Shown here one piece after another: positions 16,588 through 25,804 of a stretch of 34,741 bases of DNA. This stretch comes from Flavobacteriales bacterium (lineage in GTDB: Bacteria; Bacteroidota; Bacteroidia; Flavobacteriales_D; Parvicellaceae), in contig JAHDGY010000023.1 in the NCBI GenBank assembly GCA_020631555.1, positions 1 through 34,741 on the forward strand. The letters are read 5' to 3'. Numbering within the stretch: position 1 is the stretch's first letter; each line of letters begins with the position of its first letter. The notes beneath the pieces were generated by a model. It saw only the letters and a program-made list of their open reading frames with translations, searched no databases and had not been told where the DNA came from. The translations under genes and the position numbers were made by a program.

Positions 16588-16735
16588 TTATTGCTGATTT
16601 CTTTAACTCCCTCTCGATCGGTAACCAATCGATTAAAGTGTCTATCTCCTTGAAAAACTTATTCTTCGACGTGCGTCGATCAACATCGTAACTGGCAAAA
16701 CTCATCTGAGATATATTGGTCTGTTTGTAACTCAT
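16583..16735 (-). pseudogene. N-terminal fragment of an IS5-type transposase
   Basis: The first 50 or so residues from an ATG at 16733-16735 resemble the N-terminus of Bacteroidota IS5/IS1182-like transposases: MSYKQ at the start, then SFASYDVDRR, and FFKEIDTLIDWLPIERELKK, matching the usual FLxxIDxLIDWxPIExxLKK. After this the frame stays open to 16457 (92 residues) but reads as sequence unrelated to transposase, and no catalytic DDE region exists. The remainder of the element was therefore deleted. The fragment sits between convergent genes, a place where an insertion is tolerated. Confidence 0.55.
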
Positions 16736-16790
16736 TTATCAGCAACAATATAAAGAATGAATAGAATGAAAAATCAACCAACAACAGAAC

Positions 16791-17861
16791 TTAATCAAAA
16801 ATACGCACCGATTTCGCCATCGCTTCCACTTCGCGCAAATATTCTCGTTTCTGGAATTGAGGTGCATACAAATAGCCTTCCACGGTTACTACTCGATTTC
16901 TTTTTTTATCCAAAAAAGTATAACTAATGAATGGTCCACCCATGAAGTAGTTTTCCATTTTCCACAGGCCACGAAGTTCAAAAGCATACTGGCTTCCAAT
17001 AGACGACGATTTGCCAACAGGCTCATAACCATCCATCAACTCGGTAATCATAAAAGAATTCTTTTTAGGACCCGGAACATACTTCTTTAGAAAAGCATTA
17101 CGCTTTGCAATTAAAAATGTGTCGGTAAACGTGTTGGTATCTGTGTAAGGGTAATGGTAAATTAGAATCCCTTGCTGAACAGCATGTTTGTATCCATTAA
17201 CAGACTTACTAAGATCTCGCTTTATCCAAGCAAAATTTTTCTTGTTTTCCATTAAAACACTGCCGTGACCTAATTTGAAATCCAAATTATGTTTTGTCTT
17301 TAAACCAGCAGAAACCTCTGGATTCTTGCGAAAATTGGAGATTAAACGATCCGTCTCCTTTTGACTTATCTTTTCTAAAATCTTTAATCCTTGCTTGTCA
17401 ATCAACTTCACTAAGGCAGATTTACTAGGCGACACAATTTTCATGTACAACTGATTCTCCACCCACAAATCTTCCTTAATCGAAAGGCCTGCAGCCTTAA
17501 CATTTTGCGACAATTGAATCTCCAAGATGTTGCGATGCGACCGCAATGGTCCTTTAAAATCATCAGGACTTCGCTGCATTAAATCAAACAATGGCTCTGG
17601 TTGCGGAAGACCGCGCTGGTACTTAGCAAAACAATCCTTAATTGCATCGCCCATATCTCCGTTCCACAATAGGTCCGGAATTACAATCAACAATTCGCCT
17701 GCATTGCCTGTAGAAGCAGGTTTATGGGTTATTTTTTTCGACTCGGATTTGGTAGAGGGTTGCTGCTCGCCAGGCCTACAACCTGTAAAAATCAAACTTA
17801 ACCAAACCAGTACGCCAATCATCCATACCCCCCTACTCACTGCTGCAATCCTTAATACCAT
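16791..17861 (-). CDS. DUF4837 family lipoprotein
   Basis: A 356-residue predicted lipoprotein: a hydrophobic N-terminus ends in LIFTGC (residues about 23-28), a lipobox, followed by a Ser/Lys-rich linker. The mature part starts GNAGELLIVIPDLLWNGDMG, the N-terminal signature of DUF4837, and includes LPQPEPLFDLMQ and a Gly-Pro-Phe-Ile-Ser-Tyr stretch near the end. No catalytic motif is recognisable. The family is Bacteroidota-specific as far as I know, with no assigned function. Its start is two bases after the stop of the transglycosylase gene, so it is the last gene of the envelope string. Confidence 0.85.
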   Translation of the reverse strand: MVLRIAAVSRGVWMIGVLVWLSLIFTGCRPGEQQPSTKSESKKITHKPASTGNAGELLIVIPDLLWNGDMGDAIKDCFAKYQRGLPQPEPLFDLMQRSPDDFKGPLRSHRNILEIQLSQNVKAAGLSIKEDLWVENQLYMKIVSPSKSALVKLIDKQGLKILEKISQKETDRLISNFRKNPEVSAGLKTKHNLDFKLGHGSVLMENKKNFAWIKRDLSKSVNGYKHAVQQGILIYHYPYTDTNTFTDTFLIAKRNAFLKKYVPGPKKNSFMITELMDGYEPVGKSSSIGSQYAFELRGLWKMENYFMGGPFISYTFLDKKRNRVVTVEGYLYAPQFQKREYLREVEAMAKSVRIFD

Positions 17862-17863
17862 TA

Positions 17864-19267
17864 CTAATTAATTTTGATTCTCTTTCCTGGCTTCAATCGT
17901 TTAGCGTTTAAACTTGGGTTCAATTTCAAAATGTCTCGCGTTGATATTCCAGGATATTTTCGAGCAATGTCCCAAAGGGTATCCCCACGTCGAACCCTGT
18001 AATATTTATCTCCAGAAGTTTGCTTTCGCTTTGTTTTTGAAGGCCTGCTACTGGCTGTTGATCCGTAGTATTCTCTTACGTGCAATCTTCTTCCAGTCCT
18101 TAATCGATCGGACCTCAGATTATTCCATCGCTTCAAATCGGATACCCTACACCCGTACTTATCTGCGATAACGCCAAGACATTCTCCGCGACGCACGGTA
18201 TGCGTCACAGCCTTGACTTCAATTTCTTTCTCATCATATTTAAGTGCACTTTGACTGTAAATAGAATCTTCGTGCAATAGAAACGCTCCAACGGTAGTAA
18301 TTGGCAAAGAAATCGCCATACTTTCCTTAATATCTGGCACAATGTTCAATTTGTACATTGGATTTACTTGAGCCAATACTTCTGTATCTACCTGCAAGTG
18401 TTTAGCAGCTATTTTCAAATCTACTCGTTGGGAAACATGAACCGTATCTATTTGAATAGCAGCAAAAGACGTATCCGGCCTCAATTGAAATTTATCCGCA
18501 TGTTCGAGCGTGTAGTAAACCGCAATAAATGCCGGTACATAGGACCGAGTTTCACGCGGCAAATAAGGGCGGATTTCCCAATATGTTTTTTTCCCGCTTC
18601 GGCGCATCGCTTTATTCAAATTTCCAGGTCCACAATTGTACGCAGCAATTGCCAAAAGCCAGTCTTTATACATGCGATGCAAAAACCTCAAATAACGAAC
18701 CCCAGCTTCTGTAGAAATTTGTGGGTCAAATCTTTCATCAACATAGGAACCTATTTTAACACCGTACAGCTTAGCTGTTCCGGGCATCAGTTGCCATAAG
18801 CCCCCTGCCCCCATCCTACTTCTTGCCTGCGGATTTAAGGCCGACTCTACAACCGGCAGATACTTAAGCTCCAGAGGCATTTGCTGTCGTTCCAATTCCT
18901 CTTCAAAAAGATTAAAATACTGAGGTGATCGAGCCAGCATTTTGCACAAATGCTTTCGATACTTTTTGGAATAAACGTTAATAAAATTGATTACTTCTGC
19001 GTTGTACGCCAAACTAATCGGCGTGTGCTGATCCAAGGCGAAAATCCACTTTTTATGGACAGAATCTGGGTAGTGTATCGCCGTTTGTTCAAAAACGGTA
19101 TCCGAAACACTGTCCAAAGAAGAACTTAAACGTTCGCACCACATCGAATCTAAAGCAACCAACACCGGATCATCTTGCCTTAAGTTAGAATCAATTTGTC
19201 CAAAACTTAGGCTAGAAACAAATATTAAGATTGGTTGTAGTAGAACAAGGCGCGAAGGTAGATTCAT
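17864..19267 (-). CDS. Membrane-associated lytic transglycosylase with two LysM domains (MltD-like)
   Basis: A 467-residue exported peptidoglycan-cleaving enzyme. A signal sequence (about 1-23, ending SLSFGQ) precedes an SLT domain at about 125-250 with the catalytic glutamate E141 in LPVVESALNPQARS, then GAGGLWQLMPGTAKLYG and AIAAYNCGPGN, all standard for family 1 transglycosylases. Two LysM peptidoglycan-binding modules follow at about 360-402 (HTVRRGECLGVIADKYG) and 425-467 (YRVRRGDTLWDIARKYPG). The architecture matches MltD. The gene starts four bases after the gatA stop and ends two bases before the DUF4837 gene, so the three are a tight unit. Confidence 0.95.
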   Translation of the reverse strand: MNLPSRLVLLQPILIFVSSLSFGQIDSNLRQDDPVLVALDSMWCERLSSSLDSVSDTVFEQTAIHYPDSVHKKWIFALDQHTPISLAYNAEVINFINVYSKKYRKHLCKMLARSPQYFNLFEEELERQQMPLELKYLPVVESALNPQARSRMGAGGLWQLMPGTAKLYGVKIGSYVDERFDPQISTEAGVRYLRFLHRMYKDWLLAIAAYNCGPGNLNKAMRRSGKKTYWEIRPYLPRETRSYVPAFIAVYYTLEHADKFQLRPDTSFAAIQIDTVHVSQRVDLKIAAKHLQVDTEVLAQVNPMYKLNIVPDIKESMAISLPITTVGAFLLHEDSIYSQSALKYDEKEIEVKAVTHTVRRGECLGVIADKYGCRVSDLKRWNNLRSDRLRTGRRLHVREYYGSTASSRPSKTKRKQTSGDKYYRVRRGDTLWDIARKYPGISTRDILKLNPSLNAKRLKPGKRIKIN

Positions 19268-19271
19268 AGCA

Positions 19272-20684
19272 TCAGCTCATAAGTTCCTTGGAAAATGAAA
19301 GGAGTTTAGATTCTTCAAACTTCGAAGCCATCAACTGGATTCCGAATGGCAAACCATTTGAATGATTTCCCATTGGCAACGAAATGGCCGGCCCGCCGTA
19401 CAAATTAGCCTGCACGGTAAATATATCTTGCAGGTACATGGTAATTGGATCATCAATATTCTCGCCTAAACCAAACGCTGTAGCCGGTGTAGTAGGGGTT
19501 AATATGAAGTCGTACCTCGAAAAAATTTCTTCCGTTTTCTCCGTGATAATCCGTCGTACCTTCTGTCCCTTAGTATAGTAGGCATCATAATAACCTGCGC
19601 TAAGCACAAAGGTTCCGAGCATAATTCTACGTTGCACCTCTGGCCCAAAGCCTTCCGATCGCGATGCTACATAAGTCGACTCTACATCTTTAGCGGATTC
19701 GCTGCGATAGCCAAAGTGTACACCGTCGTACCGCGACAAATTAGAGGATGCCTCGGCCGTGGTCAACACATAATAGGTAGGAACCATATAATCCAGATAA
19801 GGAAAACTTATCGCCTCCACTTCATGGCCATCTGCACGCAATTGTTCAATTGACTTCAAAACAGACGCTCGAACTTCAGGATCTACTCCATCGCTGTCAA
19901 TGGTTTCTTTGATATATGCGATCTTTCTTTTCTTACCAGATTCTTCCGGCTTCGAATAATTTGCTACTTCTCTACTAGATGATGTGCTATCCATATGATC
20001 TTTACCTGCCATCACTTCAAGCAACAACGCGGCATCTTCCACATTATTGGTTAAAGGACCAATTTGATCGAAAGAAGAGGCATAGGCCAACAAACCATAA
20101 CGAGAAACCCGTCCGTAGGTTGGCTTTAGACCAACCGTCCCACAAAATGAAGCAGGCTGACGAATTGAACCTCCAGTATCTGATCCGAGAGCAGCTAGAC
20201 ACAAACCTGCCGCAACTGCAGCAGCGCTTCCACCGGAAGACCCACCAGGAACCTTGTCTTCCTGTATCGGATTTCGAACGTATCCCAATGAAGAATTCTC
20301 ATTGGAACTTCCCATTGCGAATTCATCGCAATTGAGCCGGCCGATAATAATCGCATCCTCCGCCAAAAGTCGCTCTACCACGGTGGCATTATAAATTGAT
20401 TCAAAACCTTCTAATATTTTGGAAGAAGCGGAAACTTTGTGTCCTTTAAAACAAATATTGTCTTTAAGACTAATTACAAACCCAGCAAGCTTTCCTGCTG
20501 TTCCATTTGCAATCTTCGCGTCAACAGATTCGGCTGTTTTAAGAGCGCTTTCTGCAAACACCTCCAGAAAGGCATTTAACGATTTTCTTTTGTCGATTTC
20601 TTGGATATAAGCATTGACTACCTCAACACAAGTAGTTTCTTTTTGGCTCAACGCTTTATTCAGTTCTGAATACGATTTGAACAT
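19272..20684 (-). CDS. gatA: Asp-tRNA(Asn)/Glu-tRNA(Gln) amidotransferase subunit A
   Basis: GatA hydrolyses glutamine and passes ammonia to GatB for conversion of Glu-tRNA-Gln (and/or Asp-tRNA-Asn). The 470-residue length is typical. The amidase-signature triad is visible as K74 (ISLKDNIC), S149 (PGGSSGGSAAAVAAG) and S173 (GSDTGGSIRQPA), with spacing matching known GatA proteins. Other family segments are NCDEFAMGSSNENS and TYGRVSRYGLLAYASSFDQIGP. gatB and gatC are not in the window; subunits are commonly scattered in this phylum. It lies between tatA (42 bases upstream) and the transglycosylase gene. Confidence 0.96.
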   Translation of the reverse strand: MFKSYSELNKALSQKETTCVEVVNAYIQEIDKRKSLNAFLEVFAESALKTAESVDAKIANGTAGKLAGFVISLKDNICFKGHKVSASSKILEGFESIYNATVVERLLAEDAIIIGRLNCDEFAMGSSNENSSLGYVRNPIQEDKVPGGSSGGSAAAVAAGLCLAALGSDTGGSIRQPASFCGTVGLKPTYGRVSRYGLLAYASSFDQIGPLTNNVEDAALLLEVMAGKDHMDSTSSSREVANYSKPEESGKKRKIAYIKETIDSDGVDPEVRASVLKSIEQLRADGHEVEAISFPYLDYMVPTYYVLTTAEASSNLSRYDGVHFGYRSESAKDVESTYVASRSEGFGPEVQRRIMLGTFVLSAGYYDAYYTKGQKVRRIITEKTEEIFSRYDFILTPTTPATAFGLGENIDDPITMYLQDIFTVQANLYGGPAISLPMGNHSNGLPFGIQLMASKFEESKLLSFSKELMS

Positions 20685-20726
20685 TTCCAGGAGTATGGAT
20701 TACTTAAAAATTTGAAATTGGGAAAC

Positions 20727-20936
20727 TTATGCCCTGTCGATTGCTGCGCTATCGTCATCCGATTTGCCGGACTTGTCTTCGTTCTTGGTGGCGTCTTTAA
20801 ATTCTTTAACCCCTTTGCCAAGACCCTTCATCATTTCAGGAATTTTCTTGCCGCCAAACAGCAAAAGGACTATTACTAGAATCAAAATAATTCCAGGAAC
20901 ACCCATTCTTTGAATAAATAATAATGGTAATTCCAT
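20727..20936 (-). CDS. tatA: Twin-arginine translocase subunit TatA/E
   Basis: A 69-residue membrane protein: one N-terminal helix ([21 protein letters not shown], given in part) followed by the family hallmark [23 protein letters not shown] amphipathic helix in which FG precedes the hinge, then a charged disordered tail with Lys and Asp. It forms the pore-like part of the Tat pathway that moves folded proteins. The N-terminal extension before the helix is short and polar residues are few, as in Bacteroidota TatA/E. No tatC is in this window. Confidence 0.93.
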   Translation of the reverse strand: MELPLLFIQRMGVPGIILILVIVLLLFGGKKIPEMMKGLGKGVKEFKDATKNEDKSGKSDDDSAAIDRA

Positions 20937-20961
20937 CGCCGTACAGTTTTGTTAATTTACG

Positions 20962-20969
20962 CAAAGGTA
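20962..20969 (-). promoter_or_regulatory. Putative -7 promoter box TACCTTTG for tatA
   Basis: Reading the - strand, an exact TAnnTTTG ends 25 bases before the tatA ATG. It lies in the 61-base spacer after the EnvC-like gene, so tatA-gatA-transglycosylase-DUF4837 may have their own start of transcription. No clear -33 element is seen. Confidence 0.4.
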
Positions 20970-20997
20970 AGGATTAATGCCCGCATTCTTACGTGTT

Positions 20998-22233
20998 CTA
21001 CTTCGAATATATCCAGTTTTCCGGATTGTCTGGATTGGCCCCTGAGGCCGAAGTATTCCATATTTCGAAATGCAGTTCAGAAATATTATCCTTCGTTTTC
21101 AGCAAAACCCCCAGGTCTTCTTTGGTATTCACCTTGTCGCCTTTTTTTACGTACACTTCAGCCAAATTAGAATACACCGATCGATAGGTTCCGTGCTCAA
21201 CAATTACAACTTTTCCGGCACCCGAAATAATTAAAACCTTAACCACACTCCCTTTGTAAATAGCTCGAACAGTAGCACCTGGCGAAGTACTGATATCTAC
21301 CCCCCTGTTATCAATCATAATTCCAGGCAAAGTTTTATGCGGATGTTGTCCGTATTTGGCGGTAATCTCTCCTCTAACGAGTGGCCAAGGCAACCGCCCC
21401 TTATTACCTTTGAAACCTGATGCTGCCAGTTTCATTTCAGGAGTTATTACAAAACCTTTGCTGGACTTTTTAGCTTTCGCCATTTCACGTTCAATAGCCC
21501 TTTTAATCGCCCGAGCCACTTTCTGACGTTTTTTTTCCTGGGCCTTTAACTCCGAACGGAGTTTACTTTCATTTTTTTGAAGTTTGGCCAAACTCTTCTT
21601 CTGAAGCGCGACATCGTCAACAAACTCGTTTTTTGCCTTGGTTGCGTTGACCATTAAATTGGACTTTTCTACCAATCGCTGAGCTAGGTTTTCGTTCTCC
21701 ACTTTTAATTCTTCCTGCCGACGCTGAATGAGCTGAACTTGCCGCTTTCTAAATTCAGCGTAGTCTTGAATAAACTTTAACCGCTGATAAGCCTGATTTA
21801 AAGAACCAGCAGAAAAAATGTACATCAATTTGTAATCTGTATTGCGCATTTTATAGGCATAGCGGACCAATTTCGCGTATTCAGACTTTAGGTATACGAT
21901 CTCATTTTCTAGAACGGCAATGGACTTTTTGTTGTCCTGAATAAGGTCATCCAATTTTCGTTTCTGATACTCAATATTGTTAATCAGCTCTTCCCGATAC
22001 AGGATTTGTCGGTTCAGAACAGCAAGCTGAGTTAGGGTGAGATCCTGCGACTTCTTCGCCTCCAAAATAAGGCTCCTCGTATTTTCAATCTTCTTTAGCA
22101 GATCCCTTTCCTTCGCTTTTAAGTCCTTCGATGACTGCCCAAATGCCATTTGACCGGCTAATAGCAATATCATCGCGAGCAACGAACCTAAGCCCCAATT
22201 CTTATTGCAAATCGAGAACCTCATAGGAATCAT
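20998..22233 (-). CDS. EnvC-like murein hydrolase activator with degenerate M23/LytM domain
   Basis: A 411-residue exported protein: signal peptide (about 1-32, ending MAFGQ), long coiled coil (about 35-265, Lys/Glu/Leu heptads), then an M23/LytM domain (about 285-411, from WPLVRGEITAKYGQHPH). Layout matches EnvC, which recruits and activates amidases at the division site. The domain seems catalytically dead: the zinc HxxxD has N309 in place of His (with D313 kept), YSNL replaces the usual YxHL, and ELHFEI has E386 where the catalytic HxH His belongs (H388 kept). EnvC itself is also inactive. The start overlaps the end of the DUF4292 gene by 32 bases; an ATG nine bases later (22224) is an alternative. 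Confidence 0.9.
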   Translation of the reverse strand: MIPMRFSICNKNWGLGSLLAMILLLAGQMAFGQSSKDLKAKERDLLKKIENTRSLILEAKKSQDLTLTQLAVLNRQILYREELINNIEYQKRKLDDLIQDNKKSIAVLENEIVYLKSEYAKLVRYAYKMRNTDYKLMYIFSAGSLNQAYQRLKFIQDYAEFRKRQVQLIQRRQEELKVENENLAQRLVEKSNLMVNATKAKNEFVDDVALQKKSLAKLQKNESKLRSELKAQEKKRQKVARAIKRAIEREMAKAKKSSKGFVITPEMKLAASGFKGNKGRLPWPLVRGEITAKYGQHPHKTLPGIMIDNRGVDISTSPGATVRAIYKGSVVKVLIISGAGKVVIVEHGTYRSVYSNLAEVYVKKGDKVNTKEDLGVLLKTKDNISELHFEIWNTSASGANPDNPENWIYSK

Positions 22234-23020
22234 TTATTTTGAAAGGAAATTTCAATTTCCTGTTGACGCGAAATCGATTGAACTTAACCCGCATACGCGC
22301 ACTATCTGTCGAACTAGTGGCTCGAATATCAATGTGCATCGGAACATTGAGAGAATCAATATTCTTGAAATTCGAATAAGCCAAGTCAATTTTAGCTGAT
22401 CGCCCAACGTCAATTATTCTCGTTTTTGTGAGTACTCCAGTTTGTTTATCACACCAATACTGATAAACCTGATTTGCCATTGGACTTTCGGCCTGCTCTA
22501 ATTTTAAAACTTCATTCTTTGGCAAAGTTCCAATCCAATACTGCCCAGAATCCAAATCTGTATAATACTCATGTGCCTTCGACAATCCTACTGGATTTCC
22601 AACCAATGCGTCTTGAAACATTTTTAGGCTAATAGCCTCATCAAATCTTTGCTGAAGCATGCTAAACTCCATTCGCAACAACTGCTTTTTAGGAAATTTA
22701 ACTGCCATTTTAATCGAATCAACTGTGGCTAATGTTCTCCCGACCGATAATCCCGCTACTGATAAATTCATCCAACAGACGCTGTCCACTCGGTTTCGAA
22801 TAACCGCCTTAAAGCTTTTGTTGTCTTTGCCAGACTCCAGATTGATTGCCGCTTTTGCGTCAAACCAATCCAATGTTTTCCGATTACCGTTTAAGGCTTC
22901 TAATGCAGATTCATGCTCCTGATCATGCGTACGAATCAGCTTTTTTACTGAGCATCCTGACAAAAGCAGAATCATTCCAACAGCCCAAAGTAAAATATTC
23001 GAAAATCGAATCCGTGTCAC
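22202..23020 (-). CDS. DUF4292 family lipoprotein
   Basis: A 272-residue predicted lipoprotein. The signal sequence ends with LLLSGCS (Cys at about residue 23). The mature protein shows a LolA-like reading: alternating strands with WFDAKAAINLE, SVCWMNLSVAGLSVGRTL, GTLPKNEVLKLEQ and a basic C-terminal half, as in DUF4292 proteins, which are thought to resemble outer-membrane lipoprotein carriers. No function is established. The start is GTG at 23018-23020, overlapping the TGA of the TPR gene by four bases; no other nearby in-frame start keeps the signal peptide. It lies directly before the EnvC-like gene, an order I recall as common in this phylum. Confidence 0.85.
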   Translation of the reverse strand: MTRIRFSNILLWAVGMILLLSGCSVKKLIRTHDQEHESALEALNGNRKTLDWFDAKAAINLESGKDNKSFKAVIRNRVDSVCWMNLSVAGLSVGRTLATVDSIKMAVKFPKKQLLRMEFSMLQQRFDEAISLKMFQDALVGNPVGLSKAHEYYTDLDSGQYWIGTLPKNEVLKLEQAESPMANQVYQYWCDKQTGVLTKTRIIDVGRSAKIDLAYSNFKNIDSLNVPMHIDIRATSSTDSARMRVKFNRFRVNRKLKFPFKINDSYEVLDLQ

Positions 23021-24771
23021 TCTTCTAAGTACTTCTTCTCCTCAATCTTTTTGTCCAAAACTTTGGATCCGCCACCTTTCAATTTGGCATCTTCCCAGAA
23101 TCGTAGAGCCTGTTCCTTTTTTTCCATATGAAACAAAACATCACCCATATGTTCCAAAACTTCACCACTATTCGATCCTCCAGTATGCAATGCCTTTTGA
23201 ATCCATTTTCTTGCTTCCACAAACTTTTCGGCTCGAAACAAAGCCCAGCCGTAAGTATCCATAAACGAAGAAGTGTTTGGCGCAAGCTCATTAGCCCTCT
23301 CCGCCATTTTAACTGCTTTATCAATAGATACATTTCGTACAGATAAGTAGTAGCTGTAGTTGTTAAGAACATACACCTGATCTGGCTGCAACTCTAGGGA
23401 TTTATCGTAAAACGTATCTGACTTTTTATGCTCTTTCAAATTGTGGTATGCCTCAGCCATTCTGGTATAAAACTGCGCAAGCAACCGCCGGTTATCGACC
23501 ACCATTTCCTTGCCAAGACTCAATACATCAATCGCATTCTGGTAGTTCTTTCTTTGAATCTCTGCTGCACCATTGAAGTAATAAAACATCGGCTGCGTAG
23601 GGAATAGGTCCATCGCCTGTTTACTATCTTCAAACATCAATTCGAAATCACCAATCTCTGACTCCAAAAACAACACCTCTTGCCAGATAATAAAACTTGA
23701 GTTGTCCAGCTTCAAAGCACGTCGGTACATCACTAGAGCATCTCTGCTTCTCTGGTCACGATTGAGAAAATCACCGTAAACCGAAAACGCCTTAGCTTCT
23801 GCCGAATCCACTACTACCAACGTGTCTAGTAATTGGTACGCTTGCATTTTAACTTCAGGGTTTGTTGCCGATTTTGAAAGCAATTGAAACATCACCTCAA
23901 TTTTTGCGTCGATTATTACATTATCGCTGCGAAAAGCGGCCATCACCTCGTCAAACGCTTTACTATCCTCCCCTTTAGCTCTATAATACTGATACATCGC
24001 CAAATGGGCCAACCCATTTTCTGGATCAATTTCCTGCATTCTTTTCAAAGCAGCCAAAGATTTCTCTGGCTCATCATTATCAGAATGTAATTTCGACAAT
24101 ATCAAATAGTACTTTGGGTTTTCGGTATCGAGCTCAATTAACTTTTCGATTTCAGATATTGCCTTTGAGTATTGTTTCAGGTCAACATACATTTGTTGCT
24201 TCCGAATCCCCAATTCTTCCGATGGGCCATGCTTCTCTTCAATACCATCCAAAATTTTAATGGCCTCCGGCATTTTACCTTCCAAAATCAAAGCTTTATG
24301 CAGTGGAAATAAGTATTCTGTACTCTCTGGAAACTGTTCTACAAGCTTCTTGAAAGTCTTGGTAGCCCTATCGTACTGACCATTCTTCTGGTACATATAT
24401 CCAAGCTGAATGAGGTACCAATTGTTAGTCGGATCTATTTCTGCCGCTTGTTTAGCTGCTTCTATACTTGCTACAAAACGACCCTGTGCAGCATACAATC
24501 CGGACAATTCGTAATACGAAGCATCATGCTTTGAATCTAGCTGAACGCACTGCTCAAACATCTCGATTGCTCGAGAATAGTTTTCCGTAATCTTTGCCTT
24601 GTTGGCATCGTAAAACAATTCTTTAAGCTTGTTCGCTTGCTTCTCATTCTTAAGTCGATCCGCCTGCTGTTTTTTCGATAGAGGCTTGCCAGATTTACTT
24701 GACTTCAAACCACTACACCCAACTAGGAGCAATACAACTAAACTGAATAATATTAAATGTAGACTTTTCAA
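23017..24771 (-). CDS. TPR-repeat lipoprotein
   Basis: A 584-residue predicted lipoprotein: signal ending LLLVGCSG (Cys at about residue 19), a Lys-rich linker, then at least ten tetratricopeptide repeats from about residue 55 to 560, for example EMFEQCVQLDSKHDASYYEL, ASIEAAKQAAEIDPTNNWYL and TFYDKSLELQPDQVYVLNN. Such proteins are scaffolds; partners are not determined by sequence. The start is TTG at 24769-24771 (TTG AAA AGT...), five bases after the stop of the nucleotidyltransferase gene; the frame upstream has no ATG or GTG, and the next internal Met would remove the lipobox. It overlaps the DUF4292 start by four bases. Confidence 0.9.
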   Translation of the reverse strand: MKSLHLILFSLVVLLLVGCSGLKSSKSGKPLSKKQQADRLKNEKQANKLKELFYDANKAKITENYSRAIEMFEQCVQLDSKHDASYYELSGLYAAQGRFVASIEAAKQAAEIDPTNNWYLIQLGYMYQKNGQYDRATKTFKKLVEQFPESTEYLFPLHKALILEGKMPEAIKILDGIEEKHGPSEELGIRKQQMYVDLKQYSKAISEIEKLIELDTENPKYYLILSKLHSDNDEPEKSLAALKRMQEIDPENGLAHLAMYQYYRAKGEDSKAFDEVMAAFRSDNVIIDAKIEVMFQLLSKSATNPEVKMQAYQLLDTLVVVDSAEAKAFSVYGDFLNRDQRSRDALVMYRRALKLDNSSFIIWQEVLFLESEIGDFELMFEDSKQAMDLFPTQPMFYYFNGAAEIQRKNYQNAIDVLSLGKEMVVDNRRLLAQFYTRMAEAYHNLKEHKKSDTFYDKSLELQPDQVYVLNNYSYYLSVRNVSIDKAVKMAERANELAPNTSSFMDTYGWALFRAEKFVEARKWIQKALHTGGSNSGEVLEHMGDVLFHMEKKEQALRFWEDAKLKGGGSKVLDKKIEEKKYLEE

Positions 24772-24776
24772 TATAA

Positions 24777-25781
24777 TTATCCTGTAACTACGTTATAATC
24801 GCCAATACTAAGATCTTTAGTCGCTCCTTCGTATTTGGCGTTGTTTCCAATCATCGAATTTGCCGCATTCACTTTACTGATAACCGCATTTTTCTGAATT
24901 ATAGAGTTCTTAATTACCGCATCCCCAATTGATGTGTTGTCGCCAATAGCAACATGCGGACCAATTACACTATTTTTAATTTCCACATTGTTGCCAACAA
25001 CACAAGGCTCGATTAAAATGGAATTCTCCAAAACCAATCCACTTCGTTCTTGCGGTTCATCCTTGATAAATTCGCATACCCTTTGATTGGTATACACAGT
25101 CGCGTCCTTGTTGCCACAATCCAACCACTCAATTACCTTTCCTGGTTTGAACTTAGTTCCCTTGCGCTTCATATTCTCTAGAGCATCGGTCAATTGGAAC
25201 TCACCTCGGTCTTTAATATCATTGTCAATCAGGTATTGTAACTCGTCCTTAAGATACGACCCGTCCTTAAAATAGTAAATTCCAATGATAGCCAAATCGG
25301 AGACGAACTCAGCAGGTTTCTCAACGAAATTAGTAATAACATTATCACCATCAAGCTTTACAACTCCAAATGCACTGGGGTCATCGATCTGGCTTACCCA
25401 GATCACACCGTCGCAAGAGGCATCCAACGTAAAATCTGCCTTGAACAAGGTATCAGCAAACGCTACTACTACATTACCTTCTAACGAATCTTTAGCGCAT
25501 AAAATAGCGTGCGCTGTTCCCAAGGCCTCATCCTGATGATAAACGGTTCCCTTAGCACCAAGGCTTTCGGCAACCTTCACTAGATCTTTTTTTACTTGAT
25601 CGCCAAAATTTCCAATAATAAAGGCGATTTCTTCTACTGGTTCATTGCAAACCTTAGTAATATCTTCCACCAATCGGTGTACAATTGGTTTTCCTGCTAC
25701 AGGAACAAGTGGTTTAGGAACAGTAAGGGTATGTGGTCTTAATCTAGAACCAATGCCCGCCATTGGCACAATAATTTTCAT
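24777..25781 (-). CDS. Sugar-phosphate nucleotidyltransferase with hexapeptide repeats
   Basis: A 334-residue cytoplasmic enzyme. The NTP-transferase domain (about 1-235) begins with the nucleotide-binding signature PMAGIGSRLRPHTLTVPKPLVPVAGKP (in part), has the metal-binding aspartate in VVAFADTLF and the FVEKPAE motif. The C-terminal part (about 245-334) is a left-handed beta-helix of hexapeptides (VVGNNVEIKNSVIG, AIGDNTSIGDAVI). This is the layout of glucose-1-phosphate thymidylyl- or uridylyl/GlmU-like enzymes; the sugar is not certain. It is in the same string as a Wzx-like flippase, in keeping with surface polysaccharide precursor supply. It is 23 bases after dut. Confidence 0.92.
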   Translation of the reverse strand: MKIIVPMAGIGSRLRPHTLTVPKPLVPVAGKPIVHRLVEDITKVCNEPVEEIAFIIGNFGDQVKKDLVKVAESLGAKGTVYHQDEALGTAHAILCAKDSLEGNVVVAFADTLFKADFTLDASCDGVIWVSQIDDPSAFGVVKLDGDNVITNFVEKPAEFVSDLAIIGIYYFKDGSYLKDELQYLIDNDIKDRGEFQLTDALENMKRKGTKFKPGKVIEWLDCGNKDATVYTNQRVCEFIKDEPQERSGLVLENSILIEPCVVGNNVEIKNSVIGPHVAIGDNTSIGDAVIKNSIIQKNAVISKVNAANSMIGNNAKYEGATKDLSIGDYNVVTG

Positions 25782-25804
25782 TGCTATTATATTGTTTTAA
25801 TACG

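Larger units (their letters stand above)
16443..16790. other. 348-base stretch without an intact gene
   Basis: It holds the terminator of the DUF3078 gene, an inverted-repeat motif at about 16568-16587 (CCAGA then TCTGG), and a transposase N-terminal fragment on the - strand. The last 55 bases before the DUF4837 stop are AT-rich with nothing recognisable. Confidence 0.7.

Noticed and set aside
18368-18799. 143-residue + strand frame inside the transglycosylase gene
   Set aside because: Antisense to the SLT domain; no signal or family match.
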